A stretch of DNA of 64,000 nt from Candidatus Kurthia intestinigallinarum (GCF_003991225.1 NZ_JTFC01000003.1:1-64000), one strand, 5' to 3'; shown: positions 7,632-17,612, counted from the first letter of the stretch. Numbers and translations: made by a program. Notes: generated by a model not told the origin, from the sequence alone.

Positions 7632-10600
7632 TTAACCAAATAATTCGAATACCTCGCTCTCTGTCAAGAAGACATCTCGCTTCTTATTACCTTTACGTGA
7701 TTCCGAAATGTAATTCATTTGCTCAAGCGAATCAATCATACGTGCCGCTCGGTTATAACCGATATTAAAATGACTTTGAATAGATGATGTCGATGTTTGC
7801 CCTTGCTCCACAATATGACGACATACCGCTTCAAATAAGTCATCCTGTTTTTCTAAACGATCCGCCTTCTTCACTAATTCTTCTGGTTCAAAAAGGAAGC
7901 GTGGTTCGCCTAGAGAACGCACATAATCCGTTACATCTTCAATTTCTTCATCTGTTACGAACGTTCCTTGTAAACGAGTTGGATTGTTTGTACCGCTTGC
8001 TAAGTACAGCATGTCACCACGTCCTAATAAACGTTCAGCGCCTTGCGAATCCAAAATAGTTCTCGAATCAATATTTGAAGCAACCGCAAAGGCAATTCGT
8101 GTTGGAATATTCGATTTGATTAACCCGGTAATTACATCCACAGATGGACGTTGTGTCGCCACAACTAAATGGATACCACAGGCGCGCGCTTTTTGCGTTA
8201 AGCGACAAATGGCATCTTCAACATCTTGTGGCGCTTGCATCATTAAATCGGCTAATTCATCAATAACGATGACAATATACGGCATTTTTTGTGCAAACGC
8301 TCGTTTATGTTCCATCATTTCATTATAGCGTGAGATATGGCGAACACGGTGTTCATGGAATAGCTCATAACGGCGTTCCATTTCTTCTACAGCCCAACTT
8401 AGCGCTGCAGTCGCTGCCTTCACATCCGTAATTACTGGACTCACTAAATGCGGTATATCTTCATAAACCGCTAGTTCTACCATTTTCGGATCGATTAACA
8501 TCAATTTTACATCTTGTGGACTAGCTTTCAAGAGTAAACTAATAATAATGGAATTAATACATACAGATTTACCAGATCCGGTTGAACCTGCAATTAATCC
8601 ATGTGGCATATCTGCTAAATCAAAAGTCACAGGTTGACCAGTTAAATCTAAACCTAATGCAACTTCGAGCGGCGCATTTGATTGTAAGAATTGCTCTGTC
8701 TCTGTAATTTCTGATAAGCGTACAGGACGCTTCACTTCATTAGGAATTTCAATCCCTACTAAACTTTTTCCTGGAATCGGTGCTTCGATACGAATATCAT
8801 GTGCTGCTAATTCTAATTTTAAGTTATCTGCTAAATTTGTAATTTTTGTTAACTTTACACCATGACCAACTTTCAACTGAAATTGCGTAACAGTAGGACC
8901 CTGTGTTACATTTTCGATTTCTGCTTCAATTTGGAAATCTTTCAGTGCCTGCACTAATTTTTCGGCCTGCATATCCATCCAAACCTTATCTTCACGTTGT
9001 TCAACTGGTGGATTTAAAAAACTCATCGCATGCAATGTATCTGGTTTCACATAAACTTCTGGTTTTTCTTCCATCACAAGTTGAACGGCTCCCATTGAAG
9101 GAGCTGTCCCCTTCACATTATTCAAATCTTCAATAATTGTTGAGACCGTTTCTTTCTCGTTTGTAAGTGGTTCTTGTACTGGCTGCTCTGTACAAAGGGT
9201 GTCTTCTATTTGCGTGACTGTGGAGGGATACACCTCATTAGTAGAAGTATCTACTTCTTTTTTATATGAATTAAGCGTAACAGTCGGGCGCAACGGAGAA
9301 GCTGGAATCAACTTTTCAAGTTCCTTTGCCTTTTCTCCTCGGCGCATTTTTTTCTTTTCAGAAGGTAATAATACAACGTTAAATGGACGAGCCTTTTCTA
9401 CATGGTTTAAAAAGCTTTCTGGAACGGTTTCATCCGCTTCTTCTAACATAAGTGTTGCCTCTGTTTCTTCAATAACTGCTTCGACCTGTTCACTTGGTGC
9501 AATTTCTTCAATTGTTTCAGCTAATTCTTTAATAGCCTCAACCACAGGTAGCTCTTCTACTTCACGCTCTGTTACAGTAAGTTCTTCTTCGATTGCTTGT
9601 TCTAAAGATGGTATTTGACCACCTGTTACAGGTTGTTCAATGCCTTGCTCCATTAATTCCATTGCCTGTTCTAATGTTTGTTGAGGCGCCTCTAGAATTT
9701 CTTCAACGACTTCTTCAGGTTCAACAATAACTGGTGATTGTTGTTCTGTAATCGTAGGCTCCTTTTCTATCATTACTTCATCTACTTTTTTTGGTTCATT
9801 ATACTCATTTTGTTGCTCTGAAATCGGTGTTGAAACAATCTTGATATTTTCTACATCTTTACTAATCGGCTCTGCAATATCCATAACTGTTTTTTCTTCT
9901 GCATGACGAAGTTCTACCTGATTCAAAATATCTTCAGAAGATTTTATTTCAACTGGCTTTTTATCGTTAATCGTACGTACCAATTCACGTTGCGCTTCAA
10001 TATGCTCAACTGTCACAATTGGACGTTTTGGTGGCTCTTGGAAACCATAAATAGGTGACGGTACATCCATTGGCTCGAATTTTTTCTTCACAGGTTCTTC
10101 TTCGCTAAATGTTTGTTTCGGTGCTACATACAATTCACGTGGAGGTGTCTGTTCCTGTTGACGTACTTGTGGTTGTTGCTGCACAGGGTGCGGACGAGAT
10201 TTTGGTTTTTGTTCTATATGAGCGACATGTTGTACTCTGGGCTTTCTCACTTCCGGCGCTACCCCTGTTTCTGTAAATGGGTTATATCGCTCTCTACTAA
10301 TACGTTTCACAGTTCTTATTAATCCTTGCGGTTGTTGACCAAATGGTGAAAAATCTGCAGGTGGCTTTTGATAAACAGGCTCCTGAACTGGCATTGCTTG
10401 CTCTTGGAAAAATGGGCTTTGTGTTTCCGGCATATCATACACATCTGCATAGACATCCTCTAACGGTGGGTGTTGCTGTGATTTTTTTTCCTTCTGGAAA
10501 TCTACAGCTGTTTCCGGCATATCATATGTTTGATAAGCTTGTTCTACTTGTGGCTCTTCATAATACTCATAGGGTTGCTCATCTATATAGTCACGACGAT

Positions 10601-10664
10601 CCTCGTAATATTCTTGCTGTTCTTCACTATCATCTTTCTTAAAGAGTTTTTTAAAGAAACTCAT
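7632..10664 (-). CDS. sftA: FtsK/SpoIIIE-family DNA translocase SftA
   Basis: ATP-driven, septum-associated DNA pump that helps clear chromosome from the division site. About 1010 residues. The first 40 are basic/acidic and soluble, with no transmembrane segments, which is the SftA trait that distinguishes it from SpoIIIE. Residues about 40-500 are a long low-complexity linker rich in Glu, Gln, Pro and Val. The translocase core carries an alpha/beta region, Walker A GSTGSGKS (about 693-700), Walker B-like IVIVIDELADLMM and RKxR-type VATQRPSVDVITG. A winged-helix gamma domain (about 945-1010) recognises DNA. The start is taken as ATG 10664; GTG 10673 is an alternative. Gene order sftA-murC matches B. 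subtilis. Confidence 0.95.
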   Translation of the reverse strand: MSFFKKLFKKDDSEEQQEYYEDRRDYIDEQPYEYYEEPQVEQAYQTYDMPETAVDFQKEKKSQQHPPLEDVYADVYDMPETQSPFFQEQAMPVQEPVYQKPPADFSPFGQQPQGLIRTVKRISRERYNPFTETGVAPEVRKPRVQHVAHIEQKPKSRPHPVQQQPQVRQQEQTPPRELYVAPKQTFSEEEPVKKKFEPMDVPSPIYGFQEPPKRPIVTVEHIEAQRELVRTINDKKPVEIKSSEDILNQVELRHAEEKTVMDIAEPISKDVENIKIVSTPISEQQNEYNEPKKVDEVMIEKEPTITEQQSPVIVEPEEVVEEILEAPQQTLEQAMELMEQGIEQPVTGGQIPSLEQAIEEELTVTEREVEELPVVEAIKELAETIEEIAPSEQVEAVIEETEATLMLEEADETVPESFLNHVEKARPFNVVLLPSEKKKMRRGEKAKELEKLIPASPLRPTVTLNSYKKEVDTSTNEVYPSTVTQIEDTLCTEQPVQEPLTNEKETVSTIIEDLNNVKGTAPSMGAVQLVMEEKPEVYVKPDTLHAMSFLNPPVEQREDKVWMDMQAEKLVQALKDFQIEAEIENVTQGPTVTQFQLKVGHGVKLTKITNLADNLKLELAAHDIRIEAPIPGKSLVGIEIPNEVKRPVRLSEITETEQFLQSNAPLEVALGLDLTGQPVTFDLADMPHGLIAGSTGSGKSVCINSIIISLLLKASPQDVKLMLIDPKMVELAVYEDIPHLVSPVITDVKAATAALSWAVEEMERRYELFHEHRVRHISRYNEMMEHKRAFAQKMPYIVIVIDELADLMMQAPQDVEDAICRLTQKARACGIHLVVATQRPSVDVITGLIKSNIPTRIAFAVASNIDSRTILDSQGAERLLGRGDMLYLASGTNNPTRLQGTFVTDEEIEDVTDYVRSLGEPRFLFEPEELVKKADRLEKQDDLFEAVCRHIVEQGQTSTSSIQSHFNIGYNRAARMIDSLEQMNYISESRKGNKKRDVFLTESEVFELFG

Positions 10665-10696
10665 GTCAATCACTCACTTCCAATTGAATTCCCTTC

Positions 10697-10726
10697 ATTT
10701 TACCAATAATAAATACACAGGTGCAA
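10697..10726 (-). promoter_or_regulatory. Candidate sftA promoter
   Basis: TTGCAC (10721-10726), 18-bp spacer and TGG-TAAAAT extended -10 (10697-10702) on the minus strand, about 33 bases before the ATG. Confidence 0.45.
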
Positions 10727-10819
10727 TGAACACCCTAATATTCAGCGTAAAATGGCTATTTTCACAATATGTATTTAGCCCCTAGGACTTATTTATTTTA
10801 ATCTACTTTGTCAAAATTT

Positions 10820-10846
10820 AAAAAAACCGTGCACAAGGCACGGTTT
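10820..10846 (-). terminator. Terminator after ytpR
   Basis: AAACCGTGC / GCACGGTTT stem (10824-10846) with a four- to five-base loop and a run of seven T on the minus strand. It ends the ytpP-ytpQ-ytpR block before sftA. Confidence 0.85.
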
Positions 10847-10879
10847 CATTACTTTATAAGTCCACTGCATCTTACGTTT

Positions 10880-11491
10880 TTATGCGTGGAAAGGTGCGCC
10901 CACTTCTGCATTATCATCTAAAACAAGAATACCACGTACTTGTGGAGCATTCGGAATGGCTAATTCACGTGCCGAACACATCATACCGTAAGATTCAACT
11001 CCACGTAATTTTGATTCAACAATAACTGTACCAGAAGGCATAACAGCACCAATTTTTGCGACAACAACTTTTTGACCTTGTGCAACGTTTGGTGCGCCAC
11101 AAACAATTTGTAGTGGAGCTTCTTCATCAACTTGCACTTGGCAAATGTGTAATTTGTCTGCATCTGGATGGTCTGCGATTTCTAACACATGGCCCACAAT
11201 AAATTTTGGTGTTAAATCAACATCTAAATCAAGTGTTGCACCGCATTTTGTAAGTGCTGCTTTTAAAGTGTCAACAAATTCCTCTGATAACTCTACGTTG
11301 CCGCTCACACCATCTAAATTCATATATGCTGAAGCATTAAATAAGTTAAATGCTTTTACTTCTCCTGTAGCACCTTCTTTTACAAAAACAACATCTTCGT
11401 GACGTTCAAGTTCAACTTGTACGACTGGTTCTGTTGTTAATTGTACTAATAAAGTGTCGCCAACATGTGGCTTATTGTAAGATACGATCAT
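10880..11491 (-). CDS. ytpR: tRNA-binding (EMAP/OB) domain protein YtpR
   Basis: 203 residues. The N-terminal half is of unknown fold (DUF4479 in Bacillus homologues). Residues about 95-200 form the OB-fold tRNA-binding domain seen in PheT and EMAP II (VGHVLEIADHPDADKLHICQ, then IVCGAPNVAQGQKVVVAKIG). The precise role is unknown; nucleic acid binding is inferred from the fold. Its ATG overlaps the TGA of ytpQ by four bases (ATGA), indicating translational coupling. The gene order ytpP-ytpQ-ytpR-sftA is the same as in B. subtilis. Confidence 0.93.
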   Translation of the reverse strand: MIVSYNKPHVGDTLLVQLTTEPVVQVELERHEDVVFVKEGATGEVKAFNLFNASAYMNLDGVSGNVELSEEFVDTLKAALTKCGATLDLDVDLTPKFIVGHVLEIADHPDADKLHICQVQVDEEAPLQIVCGAPNVAQGQKVVVAKIGAVMPSGTVIVESKLRGVESYGMMCSARELAIPNAPQVRGILVLDDNAEVGAPFHA

Positions 11492-12297
11492 TTTTTATCC
11501 TCTTCCTGTTTTCGATTCTTTGCCATAATGAAGATTGGCTCTAATTTTCCGTCCTCATAAATAAATGATAATGACGTAATTGGTACTGTTCCAATCGAGA
11601 AGAAATGCATCGTCATTTGAGCGAGCACATCATAACCCGTTGGATTTTGAATATCAGCAATAATTAAAACGTCTTGATGGGGTACTGCTACCGCCATCTC
11701 CCCTTTTATTTTACCACGCATTTCACGTAAAAAGGATTCATTTAATAAACGACTTGCATCATAACCATCATTTTCATTCAAAAAATAGAATGTATTGCCA
11801 GCTACTTCATCTTTTTTGACCTTTGTAGAAAGTTCACGAGCTTTAAAACGTGCTGCTTCTTTCATCTGTGCCTCATCTAAATGAAGTTTTTTGAGCATAT
11901 CCGTATCAATTAAACGATAGGTACGGCCTAAATCTAACGCATAATAAACAGTTGTTTCTGCTGTATGCTCCGATGTAATAAAATCAAAACCTTCTTTTGA
12001 TTTTTTCGGAAATGAGCCAGAACGAATTACTGGATAAATCGCCGCGGTATTTTGAAAACCTTGTTGTTCCTGTGCCATCGCTTTAAATGTTTCATCGATT
12101 GTATAAACAACCTCATCAACAGCTTTATTTCCGCGCTCTTCATACTTTGCTAACGTGTCACCAAGCGTCATATCTAGGCCCTTGCCCAATACTTTATGCT
12201 CGATGCGTAACTTATTTGTTTTTTCATCTAACGACCAAGTGTACCTCTCTTCACCTAAGCGTTGTTTTAAAATTTGGATGAGTTCGTTTGCTTTCAC
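11488..12297 (-). CDS. ytpQ: DUF1444 protein YtpQ
   Basis: 269-residue soluble protein matching the DUF1444/YtpQ family (N-terminus MKANELIQILKQRL; central VIRSGSFPKKSKEGF). No catalytic motif or membrane segment is evident and the function is unknown. The GTG start is 8 bases behind AAGGA. It lies 15 bases after ytpP and overlaps ytpR by four bases, so the three genes form one operon. Confidence 0.9.
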   Translation of the reverse strand: MKANELIQILKQRLGEERYTWSLDEKTNKLRIEHKVLGKGLDMTLGDTLAKYEERGNKAVDEVVYTIDETFKAMAQEQQGFQNTAAIYPVIRSGSFPKKSKEGFDFITSEHTAETTVYYALDLGRTYRLIDTDMLKKLHLDEAQMKEAARFKARELSTKVKKDEVAGNTFYFLNENDGYDASRLLNESFLREMRGKIKGEMAVAVPHQDVLIIADIQNPTGYDVLAQMTMHFFSIGTVPITSLSFIYEDGKLEPIFIMAKNRKQEEDKK

Positions 12298-12312
12298 GTC
12301 ATCAGTCCTTTT

Positions 12313-12624
12313 CTATTGTTTCGTTAAAAATGCTTCAATTTCAGATTGCGTTTTGCGGTCTTTTGAGACAAAACGACCTGTCTCTGCACCATGGTCAAAT
12401 GCTAAAAAGCTTGGAATACCGAAAATATCATTGTCTACACATAAATCAATATAGTCATCGCGGTCAACATAGACGAATTGAATTGTTGAAAATTTTGATT
12501 CTACTTCAGGCATAAATGGTTCGATAAAGCGACAGTCTGGACACCAATTTGCCGAAAAGACGAACACAACTTTTTCATTGTTTTTTAATTGTTCAAATTG
12601 CTCAATTGACTGTAATTTTTCCAT
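12313..12624 (-). CDS. ytpP: Thioredoxin-like protein YtpP
   Basis: 103-residue single-domain thioredoxin fold with the active site WCPDC (residues 27-31) and cis-Pro loop FGIPSFLAF. WCPDC, rather than WCGPC, is the hallmark of the YtpP subgroup. It is probably a cytoplasmic thiol-disulphide or bacillithiol-linked reductase; the substrate is unknown. It is the first gene of the ytpP-ytpQ-ytpR block. Confidence 0.93.
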   Translation of the reverse strand: MEKLQSIEQFEQLKNNEKVVFVFSANWCPDCRFIEPFMPEVESKFSTIQFVYVDRDDYIDLCVDNDIFGIPSFLAFDHGAETGRFVSKDRKTQSEIEAFLTKQ

Positions 12625-12704
12625 TTCTCATTCTCCTTTAAATGCGTGCAGTTATTTACCTTTTCTAGTTTAATCGTAACATTAATCATTCGCAAAGAAA
12701 GTGC

Positions 12705-13226
12705 TTAGTTCTTTTCAAAATACAGATATTGACCAAGTAATAATGTTAAGATATGTTCAAACATCGCCTGGCGGTCGACATAGCCATTTGTAAATACACC
12801 GATGGCACCAGAATGTTCTCTTGTATTTACTTGCTGCGCATAGTCGTCCATAACAGGTCCTAGTTCGCGACCTTTTTGAATTTCTAGTGCAATTTCTTTT
12901 GGTAACGGGATTTGTGCGCCAGCAGCAGTGTACACTTGGCCTGTTTTCGTTGCTAGTGCTGCCCAGTTGCATAAATACATTACGCCATCTAACATCTTGA
13001 CGCCACCCTCTAAGCCAAAACCAAATTGCGCATCTGTTACCGTTAGTGTTGCTTTTGCACGATTCATAGCACCTTGACGTGTTTCCTCATCAGACATTGG
13101 TTGCTCGGAAACATCCGAATTTACACTTACCGCTTCAAATACGATTGCTTTCTTTATGTACATTTTCACAACTTTTTGTACTGCCTGTGTTTTTGCACGA
13201 TTTTTCGTTCCAATTGCAATTTTCAC
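12705..13226 (-). CDS. DUF84 family inosine/xanthosine triphosphatase-like protein
   Basis: 173 residues resembling the YjjX/DUF84 fold, whose members hydrolyse non-canonical purine nucleoside triphosphates (ITP/XTP). Family features seen are IAIGTKNRAKTQAV near the N-terminus, GAMNRAK, the FGFGLEGGV block and the C-terminal SGAIGVFTNG. The start is chosen as GTG 13226 (MKIAIGTKN), 7 bases from GGAGG; the ATG at 13232 is one base from it. It follows a terminator after ytoP. In B. subtilis no DUF84 gene separates ytoP and ytpP, so this looks like a lineage insertion. Confidence 0.82.
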   Translation of the reverse strand: MKIAIGTKNRAKTQAVQKVVKMYIKKAIVFEAVSVNSDVSEQPMSDEETRQGAMNRAKATLTVTDAQFGFGLEGGVKMLDGVMYLCNWAALATKTGQVYTAAGAQIPLPKEIALEIQKGRELGPVMDDYAQQVNTREHSGAIGVFTNGYVDRQAMFEHILTLLLGQYLYFEKN

Positions 13227-13248
13227 TGTCATTCCTCCACATAAAAAT

Positions 13249-13278
13249 ACCGACTTTATCCTAGAACAAAGTCGGAAT
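13249..13278 (-). terminator. Terminator or attenuator between ytoP and the DUF84 gene
   Basis: CCGACTTT (13251-13258) pairs with AAAGTCGG (13269-13276), followed by TATTTTTA on the minus strand, immediately before the next ribosome site. Confidence 0.6.
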
Positions 13279-13290
13279 GTATTTAAACGT

Positions 13291-14361
13291 TTATTTACCT
13301 AAAATTGTTTTTAATGTTGATGCATCTGCTGCGCGTACTAAGGCAACAATTAACTCTTTTGCTGCATCAATATCATCTGTATTAATAATCGATGCATGTG
13401 AGTGAATGTAACGTGAGCAAATCCCGATAACGGAACTTGGAACACCATCATTTGAAATGTGTACATTCCCTGCATCCGTACCACCTGGTGATACAAAGTA
13501 TTGATATGGAATATTATTAGATTCAGCTGTATCTAAAATGAATTCACGCATTCCTTTATGTGTTACCATTGTGCGGTCAAAAATGCGTAATAATGGTCCT
13601 TTACCTAGCTGACCAAATTGCGTTTTATCTCCTGTTGCATCATTTGCCGGACTCGCATCTAATGCAAAGAATAAATCTGGTTTAATCATATTTGCCGAAA
13701 CTTTCGCACCGCGAAGTCCTACTTCTTCCATCACGTTTGCTCCAGCGTATAATGTATTCGGTAATTTTTCACCGTGTACTTCTTTCATTAATTCTAATGC
13801 TAAGCCACAACCATAACGATTATCCCAAGCTTTTGCCATGACTTTTTTTGGGTTCGCCATCACTTGGAATTTACTATCTGGAATAATGGATTGTCCTGGA
13901 ATAATTCCCATCGACAAGGCATCTTCACGATCATCTGCACCAATATCAATTAACATATTTTTAATTTCCATCGGTTTATTACGTTGTTCTGCTGATAATA
14001 AATGGGGTGGAACAGAGGCGATAACGCCTGGAATTGGTCCATTATTTGTGTAGACAAGCACACGTTGTGCAAGCATCACCTGGTTTGACCAGCCACCTAA
14101 TGTTTGAAAACGAATCATGCCGTTCTCTGTAATTTGTGTCACCATAAAGGCTACTTCATCCATATGGCCTGCGACTAAAATTTTAGGCGCACCCTCTTCA
14201 CCATGTTTTACCCCAAAAATACCGCCTAGATTATCTTGAACAATTTCATCTGAATATTGTTCAAGATATGTACGCATGTAAGCACGTACCGCATGTTCAT
14301 TTCCTGGAGCCCCCGGTAATTCAGTTAATGTTTTAAACATCTCTAATGTTTGTTGATTCAA
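13291..14361 (-). CDS. ytoP: M42 family metallopeptidase (glutamyl aminopeptidase type)
   Basis: Cobalt/zinc-dependent cytosolic aminopeptidase of the M42 TET group. Visible are the first metal ligand region [25 protein letters not shown] carrying the catalytic Glu pair, and [12 protein letters not shown] near the C-terminus. Length is 356 residues. The start is TTG 14361 ([12 protein letters not shown]), 8 bases behind GGGGAGG; the longer frame to 14400 would run through the ribosome site. Divergent from ytzB across about 215 bases. Confidence 0.92.
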   Translation of the reverse strand: MNQQTLEMFKTLTELPGAPGNEHAVRAYMRTYLEQYSDEIVQDNLGGIFGVKHGEEGAPKILVAGHMDEVAFMVTQITENGMIRFQTLGGWSNQVMLAQRVLVYTNNGPIPGVIASVPPHLLSAEQRNKPMEIKNMLIDIGADDREDALSMGIIPGQSIIPDSKFQVMANPKKVMAKAWDNRYGCGLALELMKEVHGEKLPNTLYAGANVMEEVGLRGAKVSANMIKPDLFFALDASPANDATGDKTQFGQLGKGPLLRIFDRTMVTHKGMREFILDTAESNNIPYQYFVSPGGTDAGNVHISNDGVPSSVIGICSRYIHSHASIINTDDIDAAKELIVALVRAADASTLKTILGK

Positions 14362-14577
14362 CGGAAATTCCTCCCCTTTATATGTGAAATTCGCTATCAT
14401 ACATTTCTATTGTAGCTTTCTATGACTTGAATTGCTACATTACTATTTCGTTTCTCGTGATAATTCCAAACTTTTCTAAAAATGAATTATAATTCACCAC
14501 TCTCCCTGTTTTCTATTTACACTTCTTTTCATTCGTGTGATACACTATACATATAGTTAAATTAAGGGGGAAAACCA

Positions 14578-14892
14578 ATGAAATTACGTGACTTTTTAAT
14601 CGGCGTTGCAACTGGTGTTGCCGCTGCATACGTGCTTAAAGAAGCTTCTACACGTGTAAATCCAAATCGCAATCCTAACTCTGTTCTTGAAGATATTAAA
14701 AATCAATTCAAGCAAGAAGGTCCAATTGACGGTTCTTGGATTTACATGCAACCAGAAACGTTCAAAAAAGAAAACATTTCAATCCCTGTTTACAAAGGCG
14801 GCATCTCTCGCGTAGAAGATGGCGAACAAGTAAACTTCGAATTCGCTGCTGATGCAAAAAGCGGTGCAATCGTTGACCTAGTACGCGTTTAA
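14578..14892 (+). CDS. ytzB: Small secreted or membrane-anchored protein YtzB
   Basis: 104 residues with an N-terminal hydrophobic stretch (LIGVATGVAAAYVLKEA) and a polar body resembling the PepSY-like small proteins annotated as YtzB. The function is unknown. It is strongly initiated (AAGGGGG 8 bases before ATG). A TTTACA...TGA-TACACT promoter lies about 60 bases upstream. It is followed at once by a strong terminator, so it is monocistronic. Its position beside ytoP is as in B. subtilis. Confidence 0.85.
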   Translation: MKLRDFLIGVATGVAAAYVLKEASTRVNPNRNPNSVLEDIKNQFKQEGPIDGSWIYMQPETFKKENISIPVYKGGISRVEDGEQVNFEFAADAKSGAIVDLVRV

Positions 14893-14901
14893 TCGCTACA
14901 T

Positions 14902-14938
14902 AAAAAGGAATCGTGCTGTTCGCACGATTCCTTTTTTT
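14902..14938. terminator. Bidirectional terminator ytzB / ytnP
   Basis: AAAAAGGAATCGTGC pairs with GCACGATTCCTTTTT, with T-runs on both sides, between convergent genes. Confidence 0.9.
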
Positions 14939-14943
14939 ATTTA

Positions 14944-15804
14944 CTAAATTCCATAGTCACTATGTGTTACCGGCACTTCTTCTAACACTTCTTTCCCTGT
15001 CGTATCCCATTTGATGACACGATGGAAGTTATCATGATAGAACGATACATAGTAACCACGTTCTAAAATTTCTTTTGTTAAGCGTTCTTTTGCAAAAACA
15101 GATGTCATTGGATAATCATCATACGCCATTACCCATAATGGATTTTGGTGAGCAGTCGTTGCTAAAATATCACCCATATGAATTAACGTATCACCTTGTT
15201 GTTCAAAGCGAATCACAGCATGTCCATCACTATGACCACCTGTATGCTCCATTGTAATGCCTGGTACTACTTCAAATGAATCCTTAAATGTCTTCACCTG
15301 GTTTTGAATCGGCTCCCAATTTTCGCGCCAATAGGTTGCTTTCGAACGAATATTAGGACTACGAAGCTCATTCCATTCTACATCTGACACATAAATGGTG
15401 GCATTTTCAAATACAGGGACAAGCACGTCACCCTCATAGCGCGTTAAACCACTTGCATGGTCAAAATGCATATGTGTCATCAAAATAACATCAATATCAG
15501 CCGTCGTCAATCCAAGCATATGTAAACTTTCTTCAATATGCGATTCACGTGTTACACCATAATTACGCTTTTGCTTATCATTTAATTTTCCACTACCGAT
15601 ACCCGAATCAACTAAATAGTTCGTATCCCCATACTGTACTAAAATTGGATGTGTTGGTAACGGAATTTGATTATGATCATTTACTTCATATTTCCGTGTC
15701 CATAATGGTTTAGGAACAACCCCAAACATTGCTCCCCCATCAAGCCATGTCATTCCTCCATCAAGCCATGTAAAGCGCATATCGTGAAATTGAAATTTAT
15801 CCAT
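14944..15804 (-). CDS. ytnP: Metallo-beta-lactamase fold hydrolase YtnP (lactonase-like)
   Basis: 286 residues. The dinuclear metal motif HMHFDH (HxHxDH) lies in VILMTHMHFDHASGL; other ligands are in HTGGHSDGH and MGDI. The N-terminus (FTWLDGGMTWLDGGAMFG) is colinear with B. subtilis YtnP, a lactonase reported to quench Streptomyces signalling. The substrate here is inferred, not shown. The start is ATG 15804, 8 bases behind GGGGG; the ATG at 15825 precedes the ribosome site. Confidence 0.9.
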   Translation of the reverse strand: MDKFQFHDMRFTWLDGGMTWLDGGAMFGVVPKPLWTRKYEVNDHNQIPLPTHPILVQYGDTNYLVDSGIGSGKLNDKQKRNYGVTRESHIEESLHMLGLTTADIDVILMTHMHFDHASGLTRYEGDVLVPVFENATIYVSDVEWNELRSPNIRSKATYWRENWEPIQNQVKTFKDSFEVVPGITMEHTGGHSDGHAVIRFEQQGDTLIHMGDILATTAHQNPLWVMAYDDYPMTSVFAKERLTKEILERGYYVSFYHDNFHRVIKWDTTGKEVLEEVPVTHSDYGI

Positions 15805-15927
15805 CTCTATGTCCCCCTTTGTCAAAAATACAGTTTAATCGTAACATATCCGTTCATAAAATAGAATATATTTACATTTCTTTTAAAACAAAAAAACTAC
15901 CTAATATATCTTTTTTTCATCAACAAA

Positions 15928-15969
15928 AAAAAGCAGATGATGCGACATTTTGCACACCACCTGCTTTTT
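15928..15969 (-). terminator. Terminator after trmB
   Basis: A 12-bp stem (AAAAAGCAGGTG / CATCTGCTTTTT on the minus strand, one G-U pair) with a T-run of eight. Confidence 0.75.
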
Positions 15970-15982
15970 GTGAAGAACTCAC

Positions 15983-16633
15983 TTATTTTTCTGTCATAAA
16001 TTGTGCTTCTAAACGATAAATCGGTTGACCTTTTGAAGAGAATTTTTCTTCATATTCAGTCATGATATTATCTTCAACATCATCATTGTGTAAATCTAAT
16101 GACACTAATTTTAGTTTCATACCATAATCCGTTAAGCTCATTAATGAGAATTCAAATAAGCCACGGTTATCTGTTTTGAAGTGAATTTCACCGTTATCAA
16201 TTAATACTTTTTCGTATAAGCTTAAGAAGTTTGCATGTGTTAAACGACGTTTTGCATGGCGTGTTTTTGGCCATGGATCAGAAAAGTTTAAATAAACTTG
16301 GCTCACATCACCTTTTGCAAAATATTCTTCTAACTTAGAACCATTCACATTTAATAAGCGTAAATTTTCAGGTTGTCCAGCTTCTACTGCTTTTTTTGCA
16401 GCGATTACAATGACACTATCAAATAATTCAATTCCGATATAATTAATGTTTGGATTTGCTTTCGCCATTCCAGTAATAAATTGTCCTTTACCCGTACCTA
16501 CTTCAATGTGTAATGGGTTATCATTACCGAATAATTCATTCCAACGACCCTTATAATCTTCTGGATTTGACACGACTAAATCTGGATGTTCATTTAAATA
16601 GTCTTCTGCCCAAGGTTTGTTACGTAATCTCAA
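15983..16633 (-). CDS. trmB: tRNA (guanine-N7-)-methyltransferase
   Basis: SAM-dependent enzyme making m7G46 in tRNA. 216 residues with the SAM motif [10 protein letters not shown], the acidic IGIELF and the conserved catalytic/tRNA segment [17 protein letters not shown]. It starts at TTG 16633 with GAGGAAAG upstream, and the usual N-terminus [13 protein letters not shown] supports this. Downstream of ytlR with a 61-base gap. Confidence 0.96.
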   Translation of the reverse strand: MRLRNKPWAEDYLNEHPDLVVSNPEDYKGRWNELFGNDNPLHIEVGTGKGQFITGMAKANPNINYIGIELFDSVIVIAAKKAVEAGQPENLRLLNVNGSKLEEYFAKGDVSQVYLNFSDPWPKTRHAKRRLTHANFLSLYEKVLIDNGEIHFKTDNRGLFEFSLMSLTDYGMKLKLVSLDLHNDDVEDNIMTEYEEKFSSKGQPIYRLEAQFMTEK

Positions 16634-16694
16634 CGTTCTTTCCTCATTTCTATAAGTTGCATTTCAACAATTCATTATTCAAGAAATTCAGCAA

Positions 16695-17612
16695 TTAGTC
16701 AAGCGGGTTACGTGCCAAACGAAATGATTTGGGCTGCATTTTGATTGTAATGACTTCTTTTGAAAGGCCAATATCTTCACCATCGGCATGGCCTTGTATA
16801 GATTCGCTATAGTGAATAGTAAATGCTTCTGCACTTATTTGTGACACATGTTTTTTAAAATTTACATGCTTTCCTTTAAAAATAGTCGCGAACAAAAATA
16901 ATAATTTTAGTCGCGATAAATTTTCAACGATTGTTAATTCAAAGCGACCATCATCCGTTCGTGAATAAGGTGAAATTTTCATTCCTCCACCAATAAATGG
17001 TTGATTACTTATTGTCGTAATCCACACATTTTTATAAATCTTACGTTTCATTTCGTACTCTACTACGACATCAAATGGTTTGAATGTCATAACTTCTTTA
17101 ATTAGAATAATGATATAGGTTAGTCGCCCTAAGTTCATGCGATTTAACCAATTTTTTAGAGGTGTTTTATTTACTTCATAAACAATTTTCGCATCCACTC
17201 CATAGCCAATATTATTCATAAATATATGCTGACTATCCGTAAACAATACACCTGTATCTTCTTCAGTAATAACAGGATTGCTAAAAAACGCCTCAATTTC
17301 TGCAGCTGTTTTAAACGCGCTGAATCCACGACCAAAATCATTCCCAGAACCCCCATTCATCACACCAATTATAATATTTGAATGATGAACAGCACCTTGA
17401 ATTGCCTCATGAATAGTGCCATCGCCACCAATGACGATACAAAGCTGGTCTCCTTCATTCTGTGAAATTTTATCAATGAGCGCTGTCGCATGACATGGTC
17501 CTGTTGTTTGATGCAATTCATATGGACTTTTTAGTGTTGCAATAACACTGGCTACAACTTGCTTCGCACGACCATTTCCTGCTCGTTCATTAACAATAAT
17601 ATGAAGCATCAT
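16695..17612 (-). CDS. ytlR: Diacylglycerol kinase-family lipid kinase YtlR
   Basis: 305 residues of the DAGK catalytic/YegS family. The nucleotide motif GGDGTIHEAIQG and the Gly-rich MNGGSGNDFGRGF are intact, and the C-terminal domain carries HADGE. It is probably cytosolic, acting at the membrane on a lipid. The substrate is unknown; diacylglycerol or another lipid alcohol is possible. Its ATG overlaps the TGA of the upstream gene (ATGA), so the two are coupled. Confidence 0.88.
   Translation of the reverse strand: MMLHIIVNERAGNGRAKQVVASVIATLKSPYELHQTTGPCHATALIDKISQNEGDQLCIVIGGDGTIHEAIQGAVHHSNIIIGVMNGGSGNDFGRGFSAFKTAAEIEAFFSNPVITEEDTGVLFTDSQHIFMNNIGYGVDAKIVYEVNKTPLKNWLNRMNLGRLTYIIILIKEVMTFKPFDVVVEYEMKRKIYKNVWITTISNQPFIGGGMKISPYSRTDDGRFELTIVENLSRLKLLFLFATIFKGKHVNFKKHVSQISAEAFTIHYSESIQGHADGEDIGLSKEVITIKMQPKSFRLARNPLD

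Noticed and set aside
9199-9618. 139-codon plus-strand frame inside sftA
   Set aside because: Antisense shadow of the repetitive acidic linker of sftA; composition is explained by the complementary codons.
15732-15792. Apparent duplication TWLDGG...TWLDGG at the start of ytnP
   Set aside because: The B. subtilis homologue has the same doubled pattern as I remember it, so it is a family feature rather than a local duplication.
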